The notes under the pieces were generated by a model. It was not told the origin of the DNA, made no database searches, and saw only the letters and a list, made by a program, of their open reading frames with translations. DNA of 64,000 nucleotides from NCBI GenBank assembly GCA_023653785.1, contig JAMKCH010084961.1, positions 1 to 64,000 on the forward strand. Direction: 5' to 3'. The stretch comes from Ophioderma brevispina. Its lineage: Eukaryota > Echinodermata > Ophiuroidea > Amphilepidida > Ophiodermatidae. Below, piece by piece: positions 24,150-35,782 of this stretch (positions within the stretch are counted from its first letter, which is position 1; every line of letters begins with the position of its first letter). The position numbers were made by a program, and so were the translations under genes.

Positions 24150-24639
24150 AATGTGGATGGACTACTTTCTTGCATCGCATTGGGACAAAGTGCTTTAAAA
24201 TGTCTGAAAAAATGCACTAGTATATAAGAAATTGATGAAATATCATGAGTGACATGGTAGATTGGTATTGTTTGCTCAAACTAAGCGGCATTTGGACAGT
24301 GAATTTGATGAAATTTACTCCGCGGGGTCATCAATCAATAGATGCCAAATTTACTAGCTTTGGCGGACTATAGAGACTCTTGGGTTGCCGGTTGACATCG
24401 GGCAGTTTGGTTGATTCGTAAAAAAAACTAAAAATTTTTCCGGTCATCATATGTTCAAAAATTTGGTTATTTGGTGATTTCAGCTTGAACTTCGGGGTGA
24501 TGTTGTTGTATTTCTCTGTGAGAGTTTTAAAGTGAAAGAAACATGTCAAAGTTGCCATTTTTCCCATAGACTACTGTGTATAAGTGAGTTAGTGGTGTGT
24601 TGGTAAACTGATTTTTTTTGGGAAATTTTTTTTTTTTTT

Positions 24640-24760
24640 CACCCGCAAAAAAGGAGGGGGTAGAGTTTTATTTGTTGTTGTTCGATCAGGAGCACTTCCC
24701 CCTAAACACAAGGCATGGGTCCGCTCCGTGATTTTGAAAAGGGCACAAATGGCAAGGATT
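24640..24760. repeat. Dispersed repeat, family 2 (copy 2)
   Basis: CCGCAAAAAAGGAGGGGG, ...AGGAGCACTTCCCCCTAAA, ...GGCATGGGTCCGCTCC, ...GATTTTGAAAAGGGC matches copies at 12230-12370 and 58375-58490. Confidence 0.65.
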
Positions 24761-24814
24761 TAAATTTATTTTCAATTTATTGCAGAGTGATTAGGCTAAA
24801 TAGGCATCACTTTG

Positions 24815-25270
24815 TGTAGATACGACTTTGTTACACTCAAAATTGATTTTGTTGAGGTGCACAAAGTCGTAACTGGTAGAGACGACTTTGTTGCACGGAC
24901 ACAGGAAAAACAAGCTATGGCAAAATGCCATTTTATGTGGTAAGGGATTGTTTTTAAAAAGGGGTTTATATTAAAATTCGCCCAAATTTTTTGCCGCGCA
25001 TATTTAAGTTTTTACCAAAGTTATGCTAATTTAGCACAAAAACATTAATATATAAAAAATGTATTAGTTACGCCCTTCTCCCACTCATTATACGTCCATA
25101 CTCATTATTTACAAAAGTAATACGGATAATTTAAAAAGATATATTTTTCTAGCATTAAGGCTCCATTATTGGAGAGTCTTAAGCTAAATAAGCCGGATTA
25201 GGTGTAGATAGACTTGGTTGCACTCAAAATTGTTTTTTGTGAGTGCAACAAAGTCGTAACTGGTAGAAAA
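24815..25270. repeat. Two copies of a small ACGACTTTGTTGCAC hairpin
   Basis: TAGATACGACTTTGTTACAC-TCAAAATT and the inverse ending GTCGTAACTGGTAGA form a hairpin at 24815-24880. A second version lies at about 25200-25268. A third ACGACTTTGTTGCAC sits at 24884. The arms repeat in direct and inverse orientation. Confidence 0.65.
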
Positions 25271-25274
25271 CGGT

Positions 25275-26309
25275 GTATGTAGTTACGCCCCTTTAATTAC
25301 TGTGATATTCTTAATTAGTCGACTGAAGTGGGAGGCAATAAAATATTCATAATATATTTAAAAAAATACATTTTTATGGGTGTTATACTTTTTTTCATGT
25401 GTGGTACAAACATGCGTCTCTATAAAAATACATGAAAATGTAGAACAAATTTTTGCACTCAGATGACGATATATATTTTATGGCTAAATAGAATGTCTTT
25501 TAGGGAGAAATATTTATTCCTTTATCTACAAAAATTAGGGGGCCGACTGGGGACGCCCAATCGTATATGATGTTTTTTTTATTATGATCAAAATGCCCCA
25601 CAATCCTGTGTGTTGTACTCTTTGAATGTATGCGGGCATGTCTGAATTGTCTGCGGGCATAAACCAGGCCCGTACGCAGGGGGGGGGGGGGGGGGGATGC
25701 CGGCCGCACTCCCCAAAATTCTACAAAGGGAAAAAGGCCCACATTTTGCTGAATCTTTTGTTAAAAAGGTCCAAAATTCAGAACGAACTTTGCTAAGAAA
25801 GTCCACTTTATGGTATGAATGTTCGAAAGTCCAAAAAAGACCATTTTAGGGGGTTAGGCCCCTTTTACAAAAAAAAAAGGGTCCCACATTTCGAAAAAAC
25901 AGTCCATTTTTTCGAAGCCCGCAACCCCACCTCCCGTGTAAGGCCAGGCATAAATACCCAATGTAATTTCATGGAAAAATAGAAGCCGCACGTTAAGTAG
26001 GCGCACACACACAAAAATCTCATTTTCTTTTGGGAAAGTGGGGATGCCGAAGCTCAGCGTAGGGAAGGAATGACCCTTAATTGTAAAGCCTGATTCAAAA
26101 AGAGTTTCCTCATTTTTAATTGTAAGGGAGTAAAAAATCTGTAAGGACTTCCTTGAAACTCTAATGAATCATTCGAAAGAGCAGTTTCTGAATGTGTTCT
26201 AAAGTAAAAAGGAATTTTTGAATTCTGATCATGACCAAATCCGAGAGTATACTAATTGATAAAACACCCCATTTTCCTGACTGTACACATCTGGGTAACT
26301 TGCTTCAGT
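25275..26309. other. Unassigned stretch with a G18 tract
   Basis: CCCGTACGCA followed by a long G run (25680-25697) looks like the end of another foldback family, but I cannot place its partner. No exon is supported. Confidence 0.35.
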
Positions 26310-26603
26310 TTATATTTACACCAAACAGTAATGCGTGAACAAGAAGTCTCCCATTGTTTGAAACTTTTAATGTCAAATGATTTTTTTTGCGTTGTACTCA
26401 AAACAATCAATCAAGAGCAAAAAATTCTAAATGCTGAAATTTTAAATGAGGTCGATTTGCACCGCGAGTGTCTAGCACTGCTTCCTTGGAGATCTCTTAG
26501 GAAGAAACAAATCATCATTGCTATGTTTGAAATTCTGACAGAAGTAATTGCAGAGAAACAGAGAGTTTCGAGTGAAAAAATGTTGTATTACACTGCTGAT
26601 TGA
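26310..26603 (+). CDS. Possible 3' terminal exon of an unrecognised gene
   Basis: A plausible acceptor (AACTTGCTTCAG) opens a frame of about 97 codons to TGA at 26603: charged and helical in character, with MREQEVSHCLKLL, NQEQKILNAEILNEVDLHRE and LTEVIAEKQR. AATAAA follows at about 26680. The residue mix is more protein-like than neighbouring chance frames, but I recognise no family and see no upstream exon. It could be a fragment of a mobile element. It lies on the opposite strand within the large intron between the two ectodomain exons of gene A. Confidence 0.3.
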   Translation, partial: LYLHQTVMREQEVSHCLKLLMSNDFFCVVLKTINQEQKILNAEILNEVDLHRECLALLPWRSLRKKQIIIAMFEILTEVIAEKQRVSSEKMLYYTAD

Positions 26604-26849
26604 TATGAAGATGAACTGACTGAATTATAGTTTGATTTATGGTTATTGAATATAAAAGGAAAACTTTCATTTTGTCAATAAAAGTTGCGAGCCAATGGAT
26701 CTGTCTTGTTCATGCTTTACTGATTTGACCTGAGTAGAAACTGATGCAAGATACCCAGATGTGTGCAGTCAGTAAAATGGTGATTTTATTCAAATGAGTA
26801 TAACCTGGGTTTGGCATGTGCAAATTCAAACATTCTTTTTTTAATTGGA

Positions 26850-27296
26850 CCCAATTCACATAGCAGGAACCTGTTACAACTGGTAGATGCTATTCAGCAG
26901 GTACCTGTTATAACTGACTCGATGTATACACTGCATACAGTGCTATACAGCAGGTACCAGTGCAACGGGTTACTGCTATTTCCAACCCTGGACTTAGCAA
27001 TGTTTCTTTTTACTCGAAAATAATATTGAAATACATTTATTTTAAAAAGGCCATGTTTGGATTCGAACCTGTGATACCTGCATTATAAATCGATGCTCTT
27101 ATCCAATACACTAACGAGGGAGGATGTGGGAGGTGATTGATTTTAATCCTACATATGCTTTACGGAATAAAGCGATAATACCATTGTGATATGATAGCAC
27201 TGTCTGCAGTGTATACATTGAGGCAGTTATAACAGGTACCTGCTGAATAGCAATAGCATTTACCAGTTATAACAGGTTCCTGCTATGTGAATTGGG
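26850..27296. mobile_element. Foldback element with long arms and a tRNA-like core
   Basis: CCCAATTCACATAGCAGGAA and a further ~85 bp of arm recur inverted at the right end (CTATGTGAATTGGG). The centre on the minus strand resembles a tRNA-derived Pol III promoter: an A-box-like TTAGTGTATTGGATAAGAGC, an anticodon-loop-like TTTATAA, and a B box GGTTCGAATCC. Stems are poorly paired, so this is a degenerate tRNA-like sequence, not a functional tRNA gene. Confidence 0.7.
27060..27130 (-). other. Degenerate tRNA-like sequence (Ile-UAU-like loop)
   Basis: On the minus strand an A-box-like motif, a TTTATAA loop and the B box GGTTCGAATCC occur in the right order and spacing. Anticodon and T stems do not pair well. 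The same sequence is in the second copy at about 27621-27691. I would not expect tRNAscan-type models to call it functional. Confidence 0.45.
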
Positions 27297-27462
27297 TGTT
27301 AATTTAGACCTTCAGAAAAAAAAAAAAAAAAAAAAAAATATTTGTGGGAACAGACGATTATATGATTTTAATAATTTATTATGAATTTACACTTGGTTTT
27401 CCCCTAGCCCCCCGATGGAGACAACAAAACAACAGCATAGAAGGACATGCCCCATAGCCTAG

Positions 27463-27879
27463 TACCTGTTATAACTGACTCGATGTATACACTGCATACA
27501 GTGCTATACAGCAGGTACCAGTGGAACGGGTTACTGCTATTTCCAACCCTGGACTTAGCAATGTTTCTCTTTACTCGAAAATAATATTGAAATACATTTA
27601 TTTTAAAAAGGCCATGTTTGGATTCGAACCTGTGATACCTGCATTATAAATCGATGCTCTTATCCAATACACTAACGAGGGAGGATGTGGGAGGTGATTG
27701 ATTTTAATCCTACATATGCTTTACGGAATAAAGCGATAATACCATTGTGATATGATAGCACTGTCTGCAGTGTATACATTGAGGCAGTTATAACAGGTAC
27801 CTGCTGAATAGCAATAGCATTTACCAGTTATAACAGGTTCCTGCTATGTGAATTGGGTGTTAATTTAGACCTTCAGAAA
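27463..27879. repeat. Near-identical partial copy of the tRNA-core foldback
   Basis: It matches 26902-27318 at a constant offset of 561 with only about two substitutions seen (GTGCAACG/GTGGAACG and TTTCTTTTTAC/TTTCTCTTTAC). It lacks the outer part of the left arm. The two copies are separated by an A tract (27316-27339) and about 120 bp of unrelated sequence. Confidence 0.85.
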
Positions 27880-28008
27880 TTGCTCTTTGCGATGATATAT
27901 TACGTTACAGTGACTTCCTTTTAGATCTTGTACTAAACTACGACTAAAAAGAGGAAACTTCTTTTTGAATCAGCCTGTATTGTCAAATAAATTACACCAT
28001 ATACTCAC

Positions 28009-28407
28009 TTATTTTCGGTTTATCACATATCAGCTGTAAATTTTCAGAAGTACATTTCGTCACCTCCGTCAACTCGGACATAGTCGCAACTCGGACACAA
28101 AGTTCCGTGAAACTGGCGCATTTTTCAGCAGGTAAAGTGAAGGTTATATTTTTCACCACTTCAGCTGCTTTAATCTGGCCGCTCATATCCGGGGATGTAA
28201 ATTGCAGTGGATCTGAAGAAGGCCTTTGAAACAATTGAGGCAGACTTTCTCCTTCAGATCCATTGAAATAAAGTTTGAAGGTGTAGGACAGTTCAACCGT
28301 CTCAGTTTCTTTCGTTTGAAATTCCAAACGGAACGTTATGTTTCGGGGTTGTTCGATAACAAATTGTCCTGCAGGGCTTACAGGTTTAAATATTGCAATT
28401 TCCAGAT
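28009..28407 (-). CDS. Gene A, first ectodomain exon (intact)
   Basis: Acceptor TTAACCACACAG|AT and donor ATAA|GTGAGT bound 399 bp with one open frame, phase 1 at both ends, so the signal-peptide exon (35707-35782) joins in frame: SQT then DLEIAIFKP. The module is about 132 residues and opens with alternating hydrophobic strands (QFVIEQPRNITFRLEF). It contains YTFKLYFNGSEGE, close to the YNIQLYFNGGEE of gene B, and ends with four cysteines in C-x6-C-V-R-V-x12-C-x8-C. Three N-glycosylation sequons are present (NIT, NGS, NIT). I infer an extracellular beta-sandwich-like domain. I do not recognise the family. Confidence 0.85.
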
Positions 28408-29639
28408 CTGTGTGGTTAAAAAAGAAAACTAGTACAGTCATCTAAAAGTGGAAACAAGTTATAAAATTATAATTTACACTATCAGTTTTTATGAAAAATG
28501 GCTTACATTTTTGATACCAAAAATTACGGGAATACATTAAAAAAGATACAAAACAAACAAATACAAACAAACAATCAAAAGTGGGTATAAGACAAAAGCG
28601 TGAAACTTGGAATCAACTATGGTTTTCTAATGTTATAATTTTTGCTAATATGTTTAACACAATATTGTAATACATGTACATTGTGTCAAACAGCTGTAAC
28701 ATGGTAGCGGCATTAGTAATTTATTGTAGTAGGAATAGTTGGAGAATTGGTAAAGATTGTAATAGCGATAAAGATAGCAGTTGCAATAATATAAAAGAGT
28801 AGTCCTGATCCTGAGTTGATACTCCAACACTTCTAAGAGTCAAACGGTCATGAGAATTTATGCGCATGAAGGTGGTTGATTTAGTCTTGCTTTGTAGTTA
28901 CTTGCTTGTTATGATCATGTAGGTTTCTTGTTGCTTGCTTCAATAACTCGGATCAGATATGGTAGCCTTTCTCTAGTTATATGTTTGTTCAGCTTCCTTG
29001 TTTTTGGCACGAGAGTTTTATAGCTCCTTGGACGCGGAATGATTGCATAAGCTTTATAGAGTTGTAGTGCCGCGAAGATCGTTGAAGAGTCTGAAGAGTT
29101 TCTTATTTATGGGTAGGATATGTGACCATGGATGGCTTTATGAAGAACTGTAAAGGTGACGCACCTGTCTCCTAGTTGAAAGTGCAGCCCCTCCTAACTT
29201 GGTAACCTGTCCTGTAACGCAGACCTTTCGATTTTGGACCTTAGTAGTGACGCCAAAACATGCCGCTCCTCATTGAACCATTGCTAACTTTAATCAGCGA
29301 AACTTGGTGTACGCCTCCCATACCATTGACGAGCATTCGACTAGAGGTGGAACCACCGACTCTTCTTCTTTTGATTTGTCGAGGACATAAAAGTTGCTGG
29401 ATAAACTAGGGCCTGGTGTGCAGAAGCAGTGATATGATCAATGTGAGTGTTACGAGTAAGCTTTTGGTAACGGTGCTTCCAGGTAATGATGACAGTCTGT
29501 TTTCTCGTAGACTAAGATCACCGATTGTAATGACGTGCATTTCCATATTGTTCCCAAGTGGCCCAGTGTTTTATGACGTCATCTTGAAGTGTTTGGGAAT
29601 CGAACTCCTTTTGGATTTCTTTGTAAAGTACATAGTTAA
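28408..29639. other. Intron 1 of gene A, no internal feature recognised
   Basis: No exon or repeat end recognised in this part. The + strand open frame 29416-29661 has no family pattern. Confidence 0.4.
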
Positions 29640-29649
29640 TCGGCGGAAT

Positions 29650-30850
29650 AGAAGTATATAATAAAACTATGTAGTAGTAATACGCGAAGTAGTAGTAAGA
29701 CTAGAAGTGTAGTATAATACTAGAAGTATACACGTAGTCGTAGTCGTATTTGTAGTAGTATATAAACGTACACTCAGTAATTAGTAGTAGTCAGAACAGC
29801 AGTAGTAAGCAGCAGCATATATATTATATATAGATGTATAGTCGTAGTCGTATAGCAGTAATCAAGCAGGCAGTAGTATGTAGTGGTATGTAGTAGTATG
29901 TACAGTAGTAGTAGTAGTAGCAGTAGAGCAGAGCAGCATCAGCAGTAAGTATATAAGTAGTAGTATTAGTATTAGTTTTCGTAGTAGTCTTAGTAGTAAG
30001 TATAGTAGTATTATACCGTAGTCGTAGCAGTAGTAGTAATCCGTACAGTAGTAGTAGTATCGTAGTAGTAGTCTTAGTAGTAGTGTTAGTAATAGTAGTC
30101 GTAGTAATAGTAGTCGTTACATTAGTAGTAGCAGTAGTATTAGTAGTTTAGTATAGTAGTAGTAGTAGTAGTAGTAGCAGTAGCAGCAGTAATAGTAGTA
30201 GCAGTAGCAGTAGTAGATATATAGCACTTCGCGTAGTAGTAATAGTCGTAGTAGTGAGCAGTAGGCATTAGTGTAGTAGTAGTAGTACGTAGTCGTATCA
30301 GTAGCAGTAGCATCTATATAGTAGTATATACAGTAAGTAGTATCAGTGTAGGTAGTAGTAGTATTTAGTATTACATTAGTAGTAGTAGTAGTAGTCATAC
30401 ATTAGTAGTCAGTAGTATAGTATATTGTAGTAGTAGTAGTAGTCGCATTAGTAGTAGTATAGTCGTCGTCATATTCTAAGTCTATTCCTAGTATAGTCGC
30501 GTAGCAGTCGCCTTATCCGTCGTATAGTAGTAAGTAGTAGCAGCACCGGGTAGTAGTAAGTTGTAGCACAGTATCTAGCAGTAGTATAGTAGTAGTAGTA
30601 TAGTAGTTGCAGTAGTAGTATTGTAGTAAGTAAGTAGTAAGTAGTAGCAGTAGTAGTAGTAGTAGCATTAAGTAGTAGTAGTGTATATTAGTAGTCGTAT
30701 TAGTAGTAGTAGTAGTAAGTAGCATTATGAGTATAGTAGCAGTGCATAGCCGCAGTAGTAGTCTTAGTAGTAGTAGTATAGTAGAAGTAGTAAAGTAGTA
30801 GTAGTGAGCAGATAGTAGTAGTAGTAGCAGCAGCATAGCATCAGCAGACA
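29650..30850. repeat. 1.2-kb imperfect TAG/GTA trinucleotide tract
   Basis: Hundreds of TAG, CAG, TAT and GTA triplets with interruptions occur on the + strand. The run resumes weakly at 31165-31350. The minus-strand frames it generates (30117-30398 and 30513-30893) are runs of L, Y and T and are not genes. Confidence 0.95.
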
Positions 30851-31359
30851 TGTGGAGCAGTGGCGTGGTGGTTAGAGAAGCATATTTATTCACTGTTAGG
30901 AAAAAAAACCTATGTGCATTTTCCTTTAAAATCGAAAGCCCTATGTAAAATTTATCATACTAGCACAATTATGATTGATTTTTGGCTACAAACAAGCAAA
31001 ATCTATCCTAAAAAGTATTGCCTAATTTCAAAAATTTTGGAATCCAGAATAACTTGAAGTGCCTTGCCAATTATTTTCCCAATGGCCAGAGTGTTGGACG
31101 GTCCATCTTGATGTTTTGGAATCGCACTCCTTTTGGATTTCTTGTAAAGTACATAGGTCTCTGGAAATAGTAGTATATCTTAGTAACACTAATGTAGTAG
31201 TGTCATATTAGAGTAGTATATCTGAAGTAGGAGTACTATACCAGAAGTAGTACAACTAGTACAACTATCAGTATCAAGCAAAGCAGCACAGCAGTAGTAG
31301 TGTAGTATCAGGCACAGCACAGTAGCAACATAACACAGCCAGCAGCGCATAGCAATTGG

Positions 31360-32419
31360 TGGTTATAGAAGCAGTATTGGGATGAAAATCCTATTAGCCG
31401 TGCTACGAACCCATATACTTTGCGCCAAAAGCGTCACACAAATTTTTGATGGTTGGCTAGGAAACATTGACCTCTGATTCCAGATCTGGATGATTCCACT
31501 TTGGCATCATTGACTATTGTGAGATTGGAAGGGGGTAATTTTAACAGGTAAAATTTTGAATGGTTCATATGTGGATTGTGAAGATATGATAGAAGTGTTT
31601 CATCTATCCATCTTGTCCTAAGGCTTAAAAAAGGTATAGTTTTTGCTATACCTGCAAACCTTTTTTGTTCAACTACAGACCAAAATTATGTTCAAGGTCA
31701 TACTAGGGATAAATATTTCACAACGACCATTTGTTTTCAAATTGTTTCATCAATTGTTCGTATGGGAATGTTAAAACAAAATAAACATTTACCCACCTCT
31801 TCATCATGCTAAGTATCTACAGACTAAAATGATTAAACCCCCATAGACCCTTTGGACTTCTCCATTATTTCCCCCTGATTTATACCACAAATGTCCAACA
31901 AAGTGTGTAACCGATATTGACATAATATCAACAGAATGAGAATTTGACCCATTTGGAAAGACTCTGGGTCATTCTAATTGTTACCCCCAGGTGAGCCTTG
32001 AAAACCATTTTAGACTGATGTGTTCAAGTAATGTCCATAGAGATAAAGCAAACTATACCTTTTTTTAATCATAGACCATATGAACATGACTATACCCTTT
32101 TACTTTAAACACCCATTATTGAGCATGACAAATTTTAACCATAACCTACCCCTGTTAATTTACCACCCTACCCTATCTCAAATGCTCGAGGATGCCAATG
32201 GGCATCATCCTATTAGATTAGTAGGTCAATCTTGCCTCGAAACCATCAAAATATTTGTGTTGGACCCGTGGGGTGGGCACTTGTATTACCAGGTGGATTC
32301 AGCTCGTTGTACAAAAAAGCGTAATTAGGGGCGTTTTTTGAGATCAGGGGTCCGCGCGTACATTGTTTAGGATATCAAAATCGTCCACAATTTCAAATAT
32401 AATGGGTAAAAAAAATGTT
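31360..32419. other. Unassigned stretch in gene A intron 1
   Basis: No gene recognised. Just before it, 30897-31060 resembles 33325-33485 and 34850-34995 (CATTTTCCTT...AAATCGAAAG...CATACTAGCA), so a partial copy of the next repeat lies here. Confidence 0.4.
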
Positions 32420-35400
32420 CACGTTGAAAAATACGATTTAGGGTGTTGATCTTTGGTACTTGTAAAATTACTTGACATGCTGGACACATAGTGGTTTTGT
32501 TCCCGATTTCTTCTGAGTTCAACATGGTAGAGTCAACGAAGTGATTTTAAAAAACGTTCACAATTCATCCTTATTTCAGCTTATTTCTCTATGTTCTGTG
32601 CCGTTTCCTCCTTGTCCTACTGCCCTTTATAATTTGAGTTTCTTCCTTTTCATTTTCCGCGTATTGATTCTACCTAAGAAATAATCGTTACTGTAGGGCC
32701 TATCGCCATTGCGTAAAACAGAATTGGGCTGTCTGTAATTATTTCAAATCAAATAAGGTTCATGGATTTTTAGTCCCGGTTTTTACTTATTAAATAAATG
32801 GCTGATACATGAAAAAAATCAATTACGACCACCCGATACCCATTAATTTCAAAGAAATAAGGACAAACACGTTTAAATTAATGGATTTAATTTTAACATC
32901 AGTAGTAATTCACAAATTGACGCTTTGTACACAACAGGGTGAATAAAAAACTTCAGTGAAATCATTGGTGTAAAACTTTTCCTTTATCCGCTATGCCCAT
33001 TTACCTAAGAGTGTAATAGCTTGTAAGTTGTTAAGGTATTTTTATAAATCGTTCTCGTTTTAGGGTAGCAAAAGTATTCCAAATACTTGTTTTAGGGTGT
33101 CTTTTTAAACTGTCAGCAAATTATTTTATGGTTTTAAAACTTAAACCAAAACCTTTGTTAAGGTATCAAAACCAAGCCAGGTAATGTTTAGGGTAGCAAA
33201 ATCAAACCCTAAATCCGTGCTTAGGGTATTTTCTTGCCAATGAAATACGTGCTTAGGGTAACATTTGGGAGGCCATGGTCCACATTGCAAGTTCCTTCCT
33301 TCTTTTTGGCCGAGCACCATACTATAGGTACATTTTCCTTAAACATCGAAGTTCCTATATGAAATCATCATACCTAGCAAACATGTGATATGATTTTTGC
33401 TACATACGCAAATCTGTTCTGAAAAAGTTTATGCCTTATGTGTCATAAATTTGGAACTCCAGATTAAACTTATGGTTGGTATTCGAAGGAGACTAACTTT
33501 AGACCCTGTTTACAAGCTTTTAACCAGGGTTAATCCTACCAGAGGGAACCTTTTCTTACAACATACTCTAAAAGTGTGCTGTAACAGTGAGAACTTCCTC
33601 ATGGATGCTGTGCCAAACTGTGTATAGTTAACCTTCACAAGGATTTTGAACAGAAAAAGGTCCCCTCTTGTAGGACTACCCTGGTTTAAACCCGGTTAGA
33701 AGTGTCTCCTTTCAATACCAGCCAAAAGGTTTAGTTAGTTGATGTTCGCCAATAGAGATTTGTATCATAGACGTTTTTGAAATTGGGGCTACTTTCACTA
33801 GGAACTTTTGATTCAAACGTCAAATGTAGGGTGTTAGCGTAGTGTAGTATTAACTCAACAGAACAGTATTAGTAGTTGTGTTCGTCGAACGTAATATTAT
33901 CAGCAACGTAACATATTTATTTTAAAAATAGTAATAAAACCAATATAAGGGTATGCTTTTCACGTGAAATACGAGTTTAGGGTGTGATATTTTGAGTTAC
34001 TTGTAAAAATTACATTGACATGCTGGAAAAAATGTGGGTTGGTTCCGATGTCTGCTGATTTTCACATGGTAGATTCTAAAAAGTGATTTTAAACGTTTTC
34101 AGCCTTATTAGTTATTTTCCTATGTCGTTGGCCGTTTCCTACATAGCCTTTATAATTTGGCGTTTCATTTCATTTCGCGTATTGATTCTACATAAGAATT
34201 AATCGTTAGCTGTAGGACTAGCGCATGTGCGTAGAAACAGAATTAGGGTATGTCTGGAATTTATTCAATCAAAATATAAGGTCATGGTATATTTTAGTCC
34301 GGTTTTACTTGAGTAAATGAAATGGCGATAAGGAAACAAATCAATTACGACACGGATCAGCACCCATTTAAATTTCAAAGAACTAAGGACACATTTTAAA
34401 GTAATGGATTTTTAATTTTAAACATAATTGTAGATAATGCACAAATTGACGCTTTTACACAAAAGAGGTAAATAAAAAAATTCAGGAAATCATGCTGTAC
34501 AAACGTCCTTGTATCAGGATAGGGACCGTAATAAGAGGTATAGCTTGTAAAGTGGTTAAAGGTATATTTTATAACGTTTCGTTAGGGTAGCCAAACGTAT
34601 GTACAATACTGTTTAGGGTGTATTTTTAAACTGTCATGCAAATTACGTGTTTAGGGTTTTAAATTAACCAAAAAAATTGTTAAGGGTAGCAAAACAAAGC
34701 CCAAAGTACTTGTTTAAAATTAGGGTAGCAAAATCAACCGAATTACGTGCTTAGGGTGTTCTTCTTGCCAAGTGGAAATACGTTGTTAGGGTACATTTTG
34801 GGAGGACATGCGTCACATGCAAGGTTCTTTGGGCCGACACCCAGAATTATGACATTTTCCTTAAAATCGAAAGTTCCTATATGAAAATCATCATACTAGC
34901 AAACATTCTGATATGATTTTTGGGCTACAGAAAAATCTGTTCTAAAAAGTATTGCCTTAGTTTAAATAAATTTGGATCCAGAGGTAAACATTATGGTGGT
35001 ATTCTTAAAGGGAGACTAACTTTAGACCTGGTTAAAAGTTTAAACCAGGGTTAGCTACAAGAGGGGACCTTTTTTCTACAACAACCTCTAAAAGTGTGCT
35101 GTAAAACGGTGAGAAAATTCCTCCTGGATGGGCTGTGCCAAACTGTTTATTTAACCTTCACAGTATTTTGAAAGAGGAAAAAGTCCCTCTTTAGGACAAC
35201 CCTGGTTATACCCAGGTTTTTTAAGTAGTCTCTCTTTCAGTCAATACCAGCAAAGGTTTAGGTTTTTGATGGTGCCAATAGATTTGTACCATAGGGACGT
35301 GTTGAAAGTGGGCTCACTTTCACATAGGAACTTTTGATTCAAACGTCAAATGCTTATAGGTTTTAGCAGTATTGTAGTAGTACTCAACAGTAACAGTATT

Positions 35401-35485
35401 AGTAGTGGGGTCGTAATAGACGTAATATTAGCAGCAACAGTAAAGATAGTTTATTTAAAAATAGTAATAAAACAGCATATAAAGC
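32420..35485. repeat. Tandem duplication of a ~1.53-kb unit with many indels
   Basis: Copy 1 (32420-33960) and copy 2 (33961-35485) align over their whole length: both start CACGT-GAAA-ATACG..TTTAGGGTG and end AAAAATAGTAATAAAAC. Differences are dominated by one- and two-base insertions and deletions. Inside each unit a shorter motif, TACGTG-TTTAGGGTAGCAAAA, repeats five to seven times (for example 33060-33260 and 34570-34800). No open frame survives. Confidence 0.85.
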
Positions 35486-35706
35486 AGTAAAATTTAAGGC
35501 AAATATGCAAATGAAACGCAATGTGATACATATATATCATGGCACTAAAATCCGAAATACGGCAGTTAATTACAAAATGACAGTAGCCAATTCATGTGAG
35601 TCATGCTATATAGTGCTTTACTGTAATGCACCTATTCAATAGATAACCCCTGTCCACAATACAATACACCTGCGCTAAAATTCCGAGCATTCAGTTTATT
35701 ACTTAC

Positions 35707-35782
35707 CAGTTTGCGATATGCATGGCACTCCTGTTAGAACAAGAAGCAGCGAAATATACTGCACAATCCTTATCATCTGCAT
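35707..35782 (-). CDS. Gene A, first coding exon (signal peptide)
   Basis: ATGCAGATGATAAGG opens a 25-codon frame with a short basic start (MQMIR), a hydrophobic core (ISLLLVLTGV) and a small-residue region (PCISQT), as expected of a cleaved signal peptide. It ends in phase 1 at a consensus donor, ACTG|GTAAGT, which matches the phase-1 start of the ectodomain exon at 28407. I chose this ATG because the two Met codons are the only ones before the core. The AAA before the ATG is acceptable initiation context. Together with the transmembrane exon, this argues for a cell-surface type I protein. Confidence 0.8.

Noticed and set aside
29650..30893. Long minus-strand open frames rich in Leu, Tyr and Thr
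   Set aside because: They are direct translations of the TAG-rich trinucleotide tract. No non-repetitive sequence or splice signals support them.
33060..34800. Interstitial telomere array
   Set aside because: TTTAGGGT words are present but embedded in a longer variable unit. There is no (TTAGGG)n run.
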